From the NCBI RefSeq assembly GCF_002407065.1, contig NZ_CP023564.1:2170001-2234000 (forward strand): 64,000 nucleotides of DNA. Direction: 5' to 3'. The notes below the pieces were generated by a model. It was not told the origin of the DNA. It made no database searches and saw only the letters and a program-made list of their open reading frames with translations. This document shows, piece by piece, positions 1 to 7,273 of the stretch (its first letter is position 1; every line of letters starts with the position of its first letter). The stretch is from Brachybacterium ginsengisoli. GTDB taxonomy: Bacteria > Actinomycetota > Actinomycetes > Actinomycetales > Dermabacteraceae. The position numbers and the translations under genes were made by a program.

Positions 1-513
1 CGGGGGGACGACCTTGAAGTCGTCGAAGGCGGTCTGGCCCCAGCGCAGGAACTGGTAGCGCTCGCGGTTGCGCTCGTACTCGAGCTCCATGTTCTTCTCG
101 AGCGCGTCGAGGCGGCCGGCCACGTCGATCATCACCGAGTGGTCGATGACCATCTCGGCGGGGGCCAACGGGTTGATCTTCTCAGGATCGCCGCCGAGCT
201 CCTGCATGGCCTCGCGCATGGTGGCGAGGTCGACCACGCAGGGCACGCCGGTGAAGTCCTGCATGATCACGCGGCCCGGGGTGAACTGGATCTCGACCGA
301 CGGATCGGCCGCGGGATCCCACTGCGCCAGGGCGCGCACGTGGTCGGCGGTGATGTTCGCACCGTCCTCGGTGCGCAGCAGGTTCTCCAGCAGGACCTTG
401 AGGCTGTAGGGAAGCTTGTCGGCGCCCTCCACGGCGTCGAGCGCGTAGATCTCGTAGTCGGTCCCGCCGACGGAGAGATCCTGTTTCGCGGCGAATGAGT
501 CGACAGTGCTCAT
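1..513 (-). CDS. acnA: aconitate hydratase, N-terminal part (cut by window edge)
   Basis: This is the first 171 codons of an aconitase of the AcnA/IRP class, the TCA-cycle enzyme that interconverts citrate and isocitrate with a 4Fe-4S cluster. The translation begins [10 protein letters not shown] and holds the family's early blocks: KVLLENLLR near residue 40, the [16 protein letters not shown] block near residue 84, and the IDHSV block. The cluster cysteines lie further downstream, outside the window. The start is fixed by an AAAGGAG ribosome site eight bases upstream. The gene is transcribed alone towards the window edge. A perfect palindrome and a possible -10 about 140-160 bases upstream suggest repression. 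Family identity is near certain; the remainder of the gene cannot be assessed. Confidence 0.95.
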   Translation of the reverse strand, partial: MSTVDSFAAKQDLSVGGTDYEIYALDAVEGADKLPYSLKVLLENLLRTEDGANITADHVRALAQWDPAADPSVEIQFTPGRVIMQDFTGVPCVVDLATMREAMQELGGDPEKINPLAPAEMVIDHSVMIDVAGRLDALEKNMELEYERNRERYQFLRWGQTAFDDFKVVPP

Positions 514-649
514 CAGGCGAACTCCTTTGGTGTTGAGGTGACCCCTCCATCGTAGGCGCGTCCACCGCAGTCAGCAGGCGAACGCCCACCGCGCGACGGA
601 AGTGGTCCGCACCGGTGGTCGGGAGGGTCGGTCGGGAGATCCCGACAGG

Positions 650-667
650 TATCTTGAAGTCAAGATA
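650..667. promoter_or_regulatory. perfect 8-2-8 palindrome upstream of acnA, likely operator
   Basis: TATCTTGA, two bases, TCAAGATA forms a perfect inverted repeat in a GC-rich background. On the acnA strand a TACTAT hexamer (669-674) lies just upstream, so the palindrome would sit at or just after the transcription start, a typical repressor position. MarR-family regulators bind sites of this form, and the MarR protein TamR is reported to control aconitase in Streptomyces. The assignment to a MarR protein is inference. Confidence 0.6.
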
Positions 668-668
668 A

Positions 669-674
669 ATAGTA
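669..674 (-). promoter_or_regulatory. possible -10 of acnA
   Basis: TACTAT on the minus strand directly precedes the palindrome at 650-667. No good -35 is seen at 16-18 bases; the nearest candidate overlaps a second palindrome at 694-710. The implied leader of acnA is about 150 bases. Confidence 0.35.
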
Positions 675-693
675 CCACGCGAGGCGCACGGAT

Positions 694-710
694 CCTGACA
701 GGCTGTCAGG
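694..710. repeat. second perfect inverted repeat upstream of acnA
   Basis: CCTGACAG, one base, CTGTCAGG is a perfect 8-1-8 inverted repeat upstream of the possible acnA -10. It could be a second regulator site. A third inverted repeat, GTCGGGA-GA-TCCCGAC, lies at 631-646 inside the presumed leader. Confidence 0.5.
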
Positions 711-734
711 TGCCGGGCGGCGCGTCGCCGACGC

Positions 735-773
735 GGTTGCCGACCAGAGGTCGGCCACCGACCGTCGGCAACC
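735..773 (-). terminator. hairpin terminator after the RNA methyltransferase gene
   Basis: A ten-base stem (GGTTGCCGAC paired with GTCGGCAACC) continues into a six-base stem (GGTCGG/CCGACC) with a CCA loop and a four-base bulge. It begins about 16 bases beyond the stop of the minus-strand gene ending at 789. There is no T tract, which is usual in this GC-rich group. Confidence 0.6.
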
Positions 774-788
774 TCCGATCGGTGGCGA

Positions 789-2111
789 TCAGCCCTCCGC
801 GCGCTCCAGCACCGCGACGGACTCGATGTGGTGGGTATGGGGGAAGAGGTCGAAGGCCCGCAGGTCCACGACCTTCCATCCCTTCTTCTCGATCACGGCG
901 AGGTCGCGGGCGAGGGTCGAGGGCTCGCAGGAGACGTACACGATCCGCTGGCGCACGGCCTTCGCCAGGAGCCCCATCAGCTCGGCGCCGGCGCCGCTGC
1001 GCGGCGGATCGAGCACGACGACGTCCACGCCGCCGCGCCGGGCCCGGACCCAGTCGGTCACATCCGCCGTCGCGGTGGAGACCTGCCCGAGGTCCTCCAG
1101 GTTCTCGGCGGCGAGGTGCGAGGCACGACGGTTGCCCTCGACGGAGACCACGGAGCCGTCACGGCCCACCTGCACCGCGGCCACGGCGGAGAACAGCCCC
1201 ACCCCGCCGTAGAGATCCCAGGCGCTGCCGCCTCGGGGCGCGCGCAGGGTCGTCTCCACGACCTCGGTCAGCAGCTCGGCGGCGCGGCGGTGCGACTGCC
1301 AGAAGCCGGTCGCCCCGACCACGAACATCCGCTCCCCGACCCGCTCGTGCACGGTCCCTTCGCCCCGCAGGGCGACCAGCTCGCGCGCCGTGCGCACGGC
1401 GACATCCGCATCGCCCCAGGACTCGGGGATCTCCACGGAGTCAGGATCCAGATCGCGACCGATCAGCACCACCGAGGCGGGGCCGGCCGACGGGGCGACG
1501 GCGTCGATCGCCTCGGTGCCCTCCGGAGCGGTCCACTCCCCCAGGCGGAGGTCGCGGATGCTCTGGGCGGACAGCGGGTCCTCGCCCACCGGGCGCACCG
1601 CATGGGAGCGCCAGCCTCGCATGCCCACGTTCCCCTCCGCATCGACGGCGTAGCGGACCCGGGTGCGCCAGTGCAGACCTTCGGCGTCGTGGGGCGCGGG
1701 CTCGACCTGCACCTGCTCGATGGGGAAGCTGCTCACCCCGGCGCGGCGGAGGAGCTCCTGCATCACCTCGCTGGCGATCCGGCGCTGCGCGGGCAGGGCG
1801 ATGTGCGCCCACTCCGCGCCGCCGACGCCGTCGACCCCGGCCTGCTCCCAGACCGACGGCACACGGTCCACGCCGGCCTCGAGCACGTCGAGCGCCTCGG
1901 CGCGCCAGAAGCGCGCCTCGGCCTTCTCCTGCGGGTCCTCGAGCAGCCGGGCGGTGACGGTCTCGCCGGGGGCGGCGCCGCGGACGAACACGACCCTCCC
2001 CTCATGACGGGCCACGAAGGTGCCGCCGGCGGCCGGCGGGCCGACGGTCAGGGTGAGGAGGCGATCGCCGAGGGCGGTCTCGCTCGGCACGCGTTCGGCA
2101 TCCGTGCTCAT
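789..2111 (-). CDS. class I SAM-dependent RNA uracil-C5 methyltransferase (TrmA/RlmD family)
   Basis: This 440-residue protein should add a methyl group to C5 of a uridine in rRNA or tRNA. An N-terminal TRAM-like OB domain spans about residues 18-78. The Rossmann methyltransferase domain shows the SAM loop DLYGGVG (299-305), DPPRSG (368-373), the catalytic cysteine in VSCEPS (Cys395) and the catalytic-base glutamate in HHIES (Glu430). The Fe-S cluster cysteines of RlmD should lie around residues 85-105; here the segment reads SVWEQAGVDGVGGAEW with no cysteine, so no cluster is expected. As I recall, relatives in this order also lack it. The start ATG has a GAAGAG ribosome site. RNA target and position cannot be told from sequence. 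Confidence 0.9.
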   Translation of the reverse strand: MSTDAERVPSETALGDRLLTLTVGPPAAGGTFVARHEGRVVFVRGAAPGETVTARLLEDPQEKAEARFWRAEALDVLEAGVDRVPSVWEQAGVDGVGGAEWAHIALPAQRRIASEVMQELLRRAGVSSFPIEQVQVEPAPHDAEGLHWRTRVRYAVDAEGNVGMRGWRSHAVRPVGEDPLSAQSIRDLRLGEWTAPEGTEAIDAVAPSAGPASVVLIGRDLDPDSVEIPESWGDADVAVRTARELVALRGEGTVHERVGERMFVVGATGFWQSHRRAAELLTEVVETTLRAPRGGSAWDLYGGVGLFSAVAAVQVGRDGSVVSVEGNRRASHLAAENLEDLGQVSTATADVTDWVRARRGGVDVVVLDPPRSGAGAELMGLLAKAVRQRIVYVSCEPSTLARDLAVIEKKGWKVVDLRAFDLFPHTHHIESVAVLERAEG

Positions 2112-2285
2112 CGGACACTCTCTTCCCGCCCGGGTCGGGGGTGACCCGGACCGTGGCTTCTCGTAGGGACGGCGGCGACAGGCGGCAGAGATCTGCTCAC
2201 GAGGGCCGTCCCTCTCATTGTCTCATTCCGTGGACCATCCGCGGGCACGCGCTGCGCGCTCCGCGGGCGGAGGTCGTGGTCGTGC

Positions 2286-3041
2286 TCAGCCCCGCTCCCT
2301 CCGCGCGAGCAGACCGCGGTGCATCATCCAGACCAGATAGACGATGACCGCGAAGGCCGGGAGGCCCATGGCGATCTTCGCGGCGCCCAGCGCGGCGACC
2401 TGCCCTGTCAGGAGCAGCGGGAGCTGGACGGCGAGCTTGGCGGCGTAGAGGCCGACGAACAGCAGCGTGGCCCGCGTGTACACACGCCGGGCGTCGCGGT
2501 CCGAGGCCCAGTCCTTCACCCGCGGATCCAGCAGGCCCACCATCAGTCCCACCAGCGGGCGGCGCACCAGCAGCGAGACCAGCAGCACCACCAGGGAGAC
2601 GGCATTGGTGACGATGCCGGGCCAGTAGAAGTCCGACCCCTCCCCCGAGCGGATCGCGAGCACCGCGCCGAGAGCCGCGCCGAAGAGTCCGCCGAGCACC
2701 GTGCTGACGCTCTGGCGCTGCACGATGCGCGCGATGAGGAGCACCACCACAACGGCCGTCGCGGCCACTGCGGCGACCATCACGGAGCGGGTGGTGACGA
2801 AGAGCACGACGAAGAGCAGAGTGGGTAGCACCGATTCGAGGATGCCGCGCGGCCCGCCGATCGCGTCGGCGACCGAGAACTCCTCCTCCTGGAGGACGGC
2901 ACCGAGACCGCCGCGCCGGTTCCGGTCGTCGGTCGGGGCGTGCTGCGAGGCTCCGGGCGCGGCGGCGTCCGGGACGTCGGTGGCGTCCGGGACGTCGGCG
3001 GCGTCCTGCCCAGGGGTCGGATCCTCCGGGGCGGGGCTCAT
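2286..3041 (-). CDS. DUF3159 family membrane protein
   Basis: A 251-residue membrane protein of the actinobacterial DUF3159 family, of unknown function. The first 45 residues are acidic and rich in Pro, Asp and Ala. About six hydrophobic helices follow from residue 70, including the stretches VLPTLLFVVLFV and VVLLVSLLV. The RNGG-like start of the conserved region, the FYWPGI segment and the conserved LDPRVKDW loop fit the family. Its ATG overlaps the stop of the DUF3710 gene by four bases (ATGA), so the two are translationally coupled in a dut-DUF3710-DUF3159 operon, a gene order common in Micrococcales. An intracellular-septation or transport role is sometimes guessed for relatives, but nothing here shows it. 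Confidence 0.85.
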   Translation of the reverse strand: MSPAPEDPTPGQDAADVPDATDVPDAAAPGASQHAPTDDRNRRGGLGAVLQEEEFSVADAIGGPRGILESVLPTLLFVVLFVTTRSVMVAAVAATAVVVVLLIARIVQRQSVSTVLGGLFGAALGAVLAIRSGEGSDFYWPGIVTNAVSLVVLLVSLLVRRPLVGLMVGLLDPRVKDWASDRDARRVYTRATLLFVGLYAAKLAVQLPLLLTGQVAALGAAKIAMGLPAFAVIVYLVWMMHRGLLARRERG

Positions 3042-3859
3042 CCGATCTCGGTGATCTCGGGCCCGCGGGCCAGCGGGTCGAGCGGACCGGACCGGATCTG
3101 ATCGAGCCCGGGTCGCTCACCGGGGAGGTGCAGCGGGATCAGCTCCTGCGGGGCCATCGCCCCGGTGCCGCGCACCACGACCAGTCGCGAGATGAGCGTC
3201 TCGAAGCTCTTCGACTGCTCGGGGTCGCTCAGCGCCTTGCCGGTCAGGATCGCCCGCAGGAACCAGCGCCGCCCGTCGATCCCGATGAACCGCGCCGGCC
3301 GATATCCGGTGCGGCCGTCGGCGCGCTTCACGGGCAGACGGGTGATCAGCTCGGTGCCGAACACGCCGGGACGCGTCTCCGCGGTGCCGCCCTGGGAGAC
3401 GACGGAGTCGCGCAGGGAGCGCCGCACGTCCTCCCACAGCCCCCGGGTCTTCGGCGCCGCGAACGCCTGGACCTGGAGCGAGGAGCCGCCCAGCACGAGG
3501 TTCGCACCGGTGACCGCGCTGCTGCGCTGGTCGATCTCCATCCGCAGCTCCAGGCCGTCGATGGTGGGGACCTGGAGCCCGCCGAGATCGATGCGATCCT
3601 CCTCCGGCGCATCCGCCTCGTCGAAGGGGCCGTCCTCGAGGTGCTCCCCTCGGGGCGCCTCCTCCTCGACGTCCGGCTCGTCGTCCGACTCGGTCACGTC
3701 CTCGTCGGCACCGTCCTCATCGGTCGCGTCCTGCGTCTCCTCGACCTCCTGGTCGAGGAGCCCGTCGGAGTCCGCCGTGGCGTCGTCGTGCTCGTCGGTG
3801 GTCGAGGCTGCGTCCGCCTGCTCGGCGTCGCGCTGCTTCCTGCGGGAGAACAGTCCCAT
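3038..3859 (-). CDS. DUF3710 family protein
   Basis: A 273-residue soluble protein starting MGLFSRRKQ. Residues 10-75 are a highly acidic, low-complexity linker. The conserved DUF3710 domain fills the rest, from about RIDLGGLQVP to the RLVVVRGTGAMAPQEL region. Two ATGs compete. The one at 3863-3865 overlaps the dut stop, but its GGAGGG lies directly against it. The one at 3857-3859 has the same GGAGG seven bases upstream and is preferred. The gene sits between dut and DUF3159 in one operon. The function is unknown; linkage to dut is conserved in actinobacteria but does not prove a role in nucleotide metabolism. Confidence 0.85.
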   Translation of the reverse strand: MGLFSRRKQRDAEQADAASTTDEHDDATADSDGLLDQEVEETQDATDEDGADEDVTESDDEPDVEEEAPRGEHLEDGPFDEADAPEEDRIDLGGLQVPTIDGLELRMEIDQRSSAVTGANLVLGGSSLQVQAFAAPKTRGLWEDVRRSLRDSVVSQGGTAETRPGVFGTELITRLPVKRADGRTGYRPARFIGIDGRRWFLRAILTGKALSDPEQSKSFETLISRLVVVRGTGAMAPQELIPLHLPGERPGLDQIRSGPLDPLARGPEITEIG

Positions 3860-3861
3860 GG

Positions 3862-4401
3862 TCATCCCTCCGTGGTCTCGTGGGCACCGGTCGGGGCGTC
3901 GCCCGAGCCGAATCCGCCGCTGGAGCCGAAGCCTCCGGCTGCTCGCGCGGTCTCGTCCAGGGTGTCCACCTCGACGAGCTGCGGGGCGAGGAAAGGCACC
4001 ACCACGAGCTGGGCGATGCGGTCCCCGACATGCAGGGCGAAGGGCTCCGACAGGTCGGTGTTGTGCAGGGCGACCTTGATCGGCCCCCGGTAGCCGGCAT
4101 CCACGATACCGGGACCGTTGAGCACGGTGACCCCGTGGCGGGCGGCGAGGCCCGACCGCGGGCACACCATCCCCACCGTCCCCGGAGGGAGCGCGAGGGC
4201 GAGACCGGTGTCCACCAGCGCCCGGCCGCCGGCCGGGATCACGACGTCCTCGGCACTGGCGAGATCCAGGCCGGCGTCGTCGGGGTGGGCGCGATGCGGC
4301 GTGGGCACGGCGTCGCTGCGGAGGACCCGGAGCGTGGGAGCGTCGGGAGCGGAGGTCGCCGCCTCGCCCTCCGGCAGGGTGTCAGTGTGATCGACAGGCA
4401 T
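3862..4401 (-). CDS. dut: dUTP diphosphatase
   Basis: Hydrolyses dUTP to dUMP and diphosphate, keeping uracil out of DNA and feeding dTMP synthesis. All five motifs of the trimeric enzyme are visible in order: DAGLDL, PRSGLA, GIVDAGYRGPIKV, GDRIAQLVV and the C-terminal GGFGSSG that closes over the active site. At 179 residues it is longer than usual (about 150) because of an extra 20 residues at the N terminus and a short acidic tail. It is the first gene of the minus-strand operon. A TACTCT hexamer lies six bases before the ATG, so the message is probably leaderless. Confidence 0.96.
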   Translation of the reverse strand: MPVDHTDTLPEGEAATSAPDAPTLRVLRSDAVPTPHRAHPDDAGLDLASAEDVVIPAGGRALVDTGLALALPPGTVGMVCPRSGLAARHGVTVLNGPGIVDAGYRGPIKVALHNTDLSEPFALHVGDRIAQLVVVPFLAPQLVEVDTLDETARAAGGFGSSGGFGSGDAPTGAHETTEG

Positions 4402-4407
4402 GGCCCC

Positions 4408-4413
4408 AGAGTA
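4408..4413 (-). promoter_or_regulatory. -10 element of dut, leaderless type
   Basis: TACTCT on the minus strand is separated from the dut ATG by exactly six bases, which puts transcription start at or next to the A of the start codon. No clear -35 is seen. Confidence 0.5.
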
Positions 4414-4496
4414 TGCCGCGCCGGGCGGTGCGGATCCAGGCGCCTCGGAGACGGCGGCCGCAGCACCGGCCGCGCCGACCCCCAGGCGGTGCGTGA

Positions 4497-4502
4497 GACG
4501 AT
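4497..4502 (+). promoter_or_regulatory. -10-like element of the DUF3093 gene
   Basis: GACGAT followed by six bases and the ATG. The same hexamer with the same spacing precedes the genes at 15593 and 33616. The GATGAGG overlap could alternatively act as a weak ribosome site. Confidence 0.35.
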
Positions 4503-4508
4503 GAGGGC

Positions 4509-5051
4509 ATGTCCGCAGCAGCCGATCACACCGCAGACCACGCCGCCCAGGGCGCCTCCGCCGGAGCCGCCCCGAGCACTCCGCTCTTCCACGAGCGCCT
4601 GCTCCCCGGGCCGGGCGCCTGGATCGTGGCGGTGGTGGTGGGCGCCGCCCTCGGCCTGATCCTCGTGCCGCTGAACCTGGCGGCCGCGATCATCGTCGCG
4701 GCGGTCGCGATCATCGTGCTGCTCGTCGTGCTCGTGCAGTACTCGCCCGTGATCGAGGTCTCGGACGGACGCTTCCGGCTCTCCCGCGCACAGATCGAGG
4801 TGGAGCTGCTGGGAGAGCCCGTGGCCCTCGCCGGCGAGGAGTGGGCGCTGACCATCGGGCAGGACTTCGAGCCCCTGGCCCACCACTGCGTGCGCGGCTG
4901 GACGCGCACCGGTCTGCGGGTCGAGGTGCTGGATCCGGAGGATCCCACCACGGCCTGGGTCGCCTCGACCCGCCGTCCGGAGGATCTCGCCCTCGCCCTG
5001 CGCACCGCGAAGGCGCTGCAGCAGCGCGGGGACCAGGACCTCGCGGACTGA
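4509..5051 (+). CDS. DUF3093 family membrane protein
   Basis: A 180-residue protein with two adjacent transmembrane helices at about residues 36-75 (WIVAVVVGAALGLIL and AAIIVAAVAIIVLLVVLV). A cytosolic domain follows with the family signature ISDGRFRLSRAQIEVELLG-like segment and, near the end, the TAWVASTRRPEDLALAL block. DUF3093 proteins are found in actinobacteria, usually divergent from dut exactly as here, and their role is unknown. The gene is monocistronic, starts from a probable leaderless promoter, and ends before a bidirectional hairpin terminator shared with the convergent DUF4193 gene. Confidence 0.85.
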   Translation: MSAAADHTADHAAQGASAGAAPSTPLFHERLLPGPGAWIVAVVVGAALGLILVPLNLAAAIIVAAVAIIVLLVVLVQYSPVIEVSDGRFRLSRAQIEVELLGEPVALAGEEWALTIGQDFEPLAHHCVRGWTRTGLRVEVLDPEDPTTAWVASTRRPEDLALALRTAKALQQRGDQDLAD

Positions 5052-5107
5052 CCGCAGGGTCGACGGGACGCGGGCTCGACGGAACCCCGGCTCGGCCGTA
5101 CGCCGGC

Positions 5108-5146
5108 GCAGCACGACCCCTTGCACGCAGCACGACCCCCTTGCAC
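5108..5146. repeat. tandem repeat of 19/20 bases
   Basis: Two head-to-tail copies of GCAGCACGACCCC(C)TTGCAC, differing by one inserted C, lie in the 3' region between the convergent DUF3093 and DUF4193 genes, just before the terminator hairpin. Confidence 0.8.
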
Positions 5147-5150
5147 AGAG

Positions 5151-5193
5151 CAGCAGCGGCACCGCACCCCCACCGGGTGCGATGCCGCTGCTG
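5151..5193. terminator. bidirectional hairpin terminator
   Basis: CAGCAGCGGC and GCCGCTGCTG form the outer stem and GCACCC/GGGTGC the inner stem, with a three-base internal mismatch and a CCACC loop. It serves the plus-strand DUF3093 gene and the minus-strand DUF4193 gene. Confidence 0.65.
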
Positions 5194-5224
5194 TCGTCCT
5201 GCCTCGTGCGCTCTGCTCGCGGGA

Positions 5225-5527
5225 TCAGGCCGCCGCGCACTCCTTGCAGATGATGAGGGTGCCCTCGACGTGGTCGATCTGGCTGCGGTGCTTGACGAGG
5301 AAGCAGCTGGCGCAGGTGAACTCGTCCGCCTGTCGGGGCAGGACCCGGACCGACAGCTCCTCGCCGGAGAGATCCGCACCCGGGAGCTCGTAGGAGTCCG
5401 CGGCCTCGGCCTCGTCCTCGTCCACGGTCGGGGTGGCGGCCTCGTTCCGCCGACCCTTCAGCTCCTCGATGGAGTCGTCGTTCGAGTCGTCGTCGTTCTT
5501 GCGCGGGGCGTCGTAATCAGTGGCCAT
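5225..5527 (-). CDS. DUF4193 family zinc-finger-like protein
   Basis: A 100-residue actinobacterial protein of unknown function. The first 55 residues are acidic and probably disordered. The C-terminal half carries the family signature with two cysteine pairs, CASC near residue 76 and CKEC near residue 95, likely to bind one zinc. The segment between them is FLVKHRSQIDHVEGTLII. It ends four residues after the last cysteine. The gene has a recognisable promoter (5648-5676) and a leader of roughly 110 bases, and is divergent from sepH. In mycobacteria the homologue also lies close to dut and sigA. A nucleic-acid or protein-binding role is plausible but unproven. Confidence 0.88.
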   Translation of the reverse strand: MATDYDAPRKNDDDSNDDSIEELKGRRNEAATPTVDEDEAEAADSYELPGADLSGEELSVRVLPRQADEFTCASCFLVKHRSQIDHVEGTLIICKECAAA

Positions 5528-5647
5528 CTACGGTCCGTTCCTGGTTGTCGTCGGATGATCCGACCGGGGTTCTGGGGCATATCCGCGCCGGGGGCGACTC
5601 GCGGGCCGCATCACGGCGGCCCCGGTGTCAACGCTGAATGCGGCGGC

Positions 5648-5676
5648 ATTATTGCAGAGGAGACTGCGACCTACAA
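5648..5676 (-). promoter_or_regulatory. promoter of the DUF4193 gene
   Basis: On the minus strand TTGTAG is followed after 17 bases by AATAAT, a good match to a housekeeping promoter. The stretch is unusually AT-rich for this genome. The predicted start is near 5641. This and the sepH -10 are the only signals I can support in the 299-base divergent gap. Confidence 0.55.
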
Positions 5677-5763
5677 CAAAGCCTCCGCAATGGACGGCAA
5701 CACGCGGACTTGACCGAGCCGAGGACCCGACGAAGCACAGCCGCGCACGATATGGTCACTGCC

Positions 5764-5769
5764 TAGACT
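5764..5769 (+). promoter_or_regulatory. -10 element of sepH
   Basis: TAGACT, a good -10, about 58 bases before the sepH start. No convincing -35 lies 16-18 bases upstream. The gene also has a ribosome site (GGAGAGGA), so this is a conventional leadered mRNA. Confidence 0.4.
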
Positions 5770-5826
5770 TCTGCACGCAGGCGGCTACTGCACGCAGGCG
5801 ACCAGGCTCCGACGGAGAGGACGACG

Positions 5827-7176
5827 ATGCGCGAGCTCGAACTCGACGGGATCCATGATGACGGGGAACATGTGCTCCTGGTCGACTCCGATGGCGAGCG
5901 GTACACGCTGCGCATCGACAAGGCCCTGCGCGCCGCCGTGCGCTCGGACCGCCCGGCCCTGAACATGATCCAGGCGGCCGACGCCGCTCCCCTGCGACCG
6001 CGCGAGATCCAGGCGATGCTCCGCTCCGGCCGCAGCGCCGAGGACATCGCGGAGGCCTCCGACATCCCGCTCGAGCACGTGCGTCGCTACGAGGGCCCGG
6101 TGCTCGCCGAGCGCGAGTGGACCGCCCAGCGCGCCCGCACCTTCCCCGTCGGCCGAGGCGGCCCGTCCCTGCTCGACGTCGTCTCCGAGCGGCTCGCCGC
6201 GCGCGAGGCCACGGGGGACACCGCCTGGGACGCCTGGCGCCGCCAGGACGGCACCTGGACGCTGGAGATGACCTTCTCCGCCGGCGGCCGCACGCGCCAG
6301 GCGCACTGGGTCGCGGATCTCGACAACCGCTCCGTCTCCCCGGTGGACGACGAGGCCCGTTGGATCAGCGACGAGGACGCCCCGTCCGAGCCGACCCGCG
6401 GCCGCGGGCGCCTGCAGGCCGTGAGGAGCTCGGTCTACGACCTCGAGGCCGACGGCTCGCTGGAGGGCTCGCCGAGCACGTCGACGCGTGCCCGCACCTG
6501 GCCTCCGCGACGCCCCTCGGCCGACCAGCACCCCTCGATGATCGAGGACGAGGACCTCGAGGCCCTCAACGCCCGCCGGGGCCTGCGCTCCGTGCCGCGC
6601 CCGGAGGACTCCGCCACGGTCTGGTCCGGTCTCGAGGACGCGGAGGACGTTCCGGACGGCTCGATCCCCGCGGAGGAGGGCGACGCGTTCGTCGCCGGGC
6701 TCGACGAGCTCGATGAACTCGACGGAACGGATCCCGCCGCGGACCAGGTCGAGGGTGCGCCGGAGGGTTCCGGTCCAGACCTCGAGGCCGAGCTCGAGCA
6801 CGCCGTCGGGGACGACGACCCCGGAGACGGCCTGTTCGAGGATCTCTACACGGCGACCGACGGCTCCGACTCCTCCGAGGATGCGAGCCTCGACAGCGAT
6901 GCCTCCGACGAGCAGGTGCTCGACGCCGAGGACGAGGACTCCCCGGAGAGCGGCACCTCCGAGGGCGCGGCTTCCGAGCAGGCGCCGATCCAGTACCAGG
7001 ACACGGTCGACCTGACCCCGCTCCCCGGCTTCGACGAGCCGTCCTCCGCACCGGAGGACGCCGCGGAGCAGGGCGAGCCCGAGCAGCCGAAGCCGACCAA
7101 GAAGTCGCGTCAGCGCAGCAAGCGCGCCTCGATGCCCAGCTGGGACGAGATCGTCTTCGGCTCGAAGCACGACTGA
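5827..7176 (+). CDS. sepH: septation protein SepH (DUF3071)
   Basis: SepH is an actinobacterial cell-division protein that stimulates assembly of the FtsZ ring. The 449-residue protein starts MRELELDGIHDDGEHVLL, the conserved DUF3071 opening. A helix-turn-helix-like segment follows at about residues 58-85 (REIQAMLRSGRSAEDIAEAS), then the REWTAQRARTFPVG block. Residues 180-430 are a very acidic, low-complexity region rich in Glu, Asp, Ser and Pro, longer than in many relatives. The last 20 residues hold the conserved basic C-terminal motif RASMPSWDEIVFGSK. The start is supported by a GGAGAGGA ribosome site. It is a single-gene unit ending in a strong hairpin. Confidence 0.93.
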   Translation: MRELELDGIHDDGEHVLLVDSDGERYTLRIDKALRAAVRSDRPALNMIQAADAAPLRPREIQAMLRSGRSAEDIAEASDIPLEHVRRYEGPVLAEREWTAQRARTFPVGRGGPSLLDVVSERLAAREATGDTAWDAWRRQDGTWTLEMTFSAGGRTRQAHWVADLDNRSVSPVDDEARWISDEDAPSEPTRGRGRLQAVRSSVYDLEADGSLEGSPSTSTRARTWPPRRPSADQHPSMIEDEDLEALNARRGLRSVPRPEDSATVWSGLEDAEDVPDGSIPAEEGDAFVAGLDELDELDGTDPAADQVEGAPEGSGPDLEAELEHAVGDDDPGDGLFEDLYTATDGSDSSEDASLDSDASDEQVLDAEDEDSPESGTSEGAASEQAPIQYQDTVDLTPLPGFDEPSSAPEDAAEQGEPEQPKPTKKSRQRSKRASMPSWDEIVFGSKHD

Positions 7177-7208
7177 CCCGCCGCACTCCTGGCGCCCGCC
7201 GCACGACG

Positions 7209-7248
7209 GAGCCCCGCCGCTCGCAGAGACTGCTGAGCGACGGGGCTC
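7209..7248. terminator. bidirectional hairpin terminator
   Basis: GAGCCCCG/CGGGGCTC, then CGCTC/GAGCG, then GCAG/CTGC around an AGA loop, with one mismatch and one bulge, lies between the convergent sepH and phosphatase-like genes. Confidence 0.7.
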
Positions 7249-7273
7249 TCGTGCACCGGCGCGCCGGAGCGGC

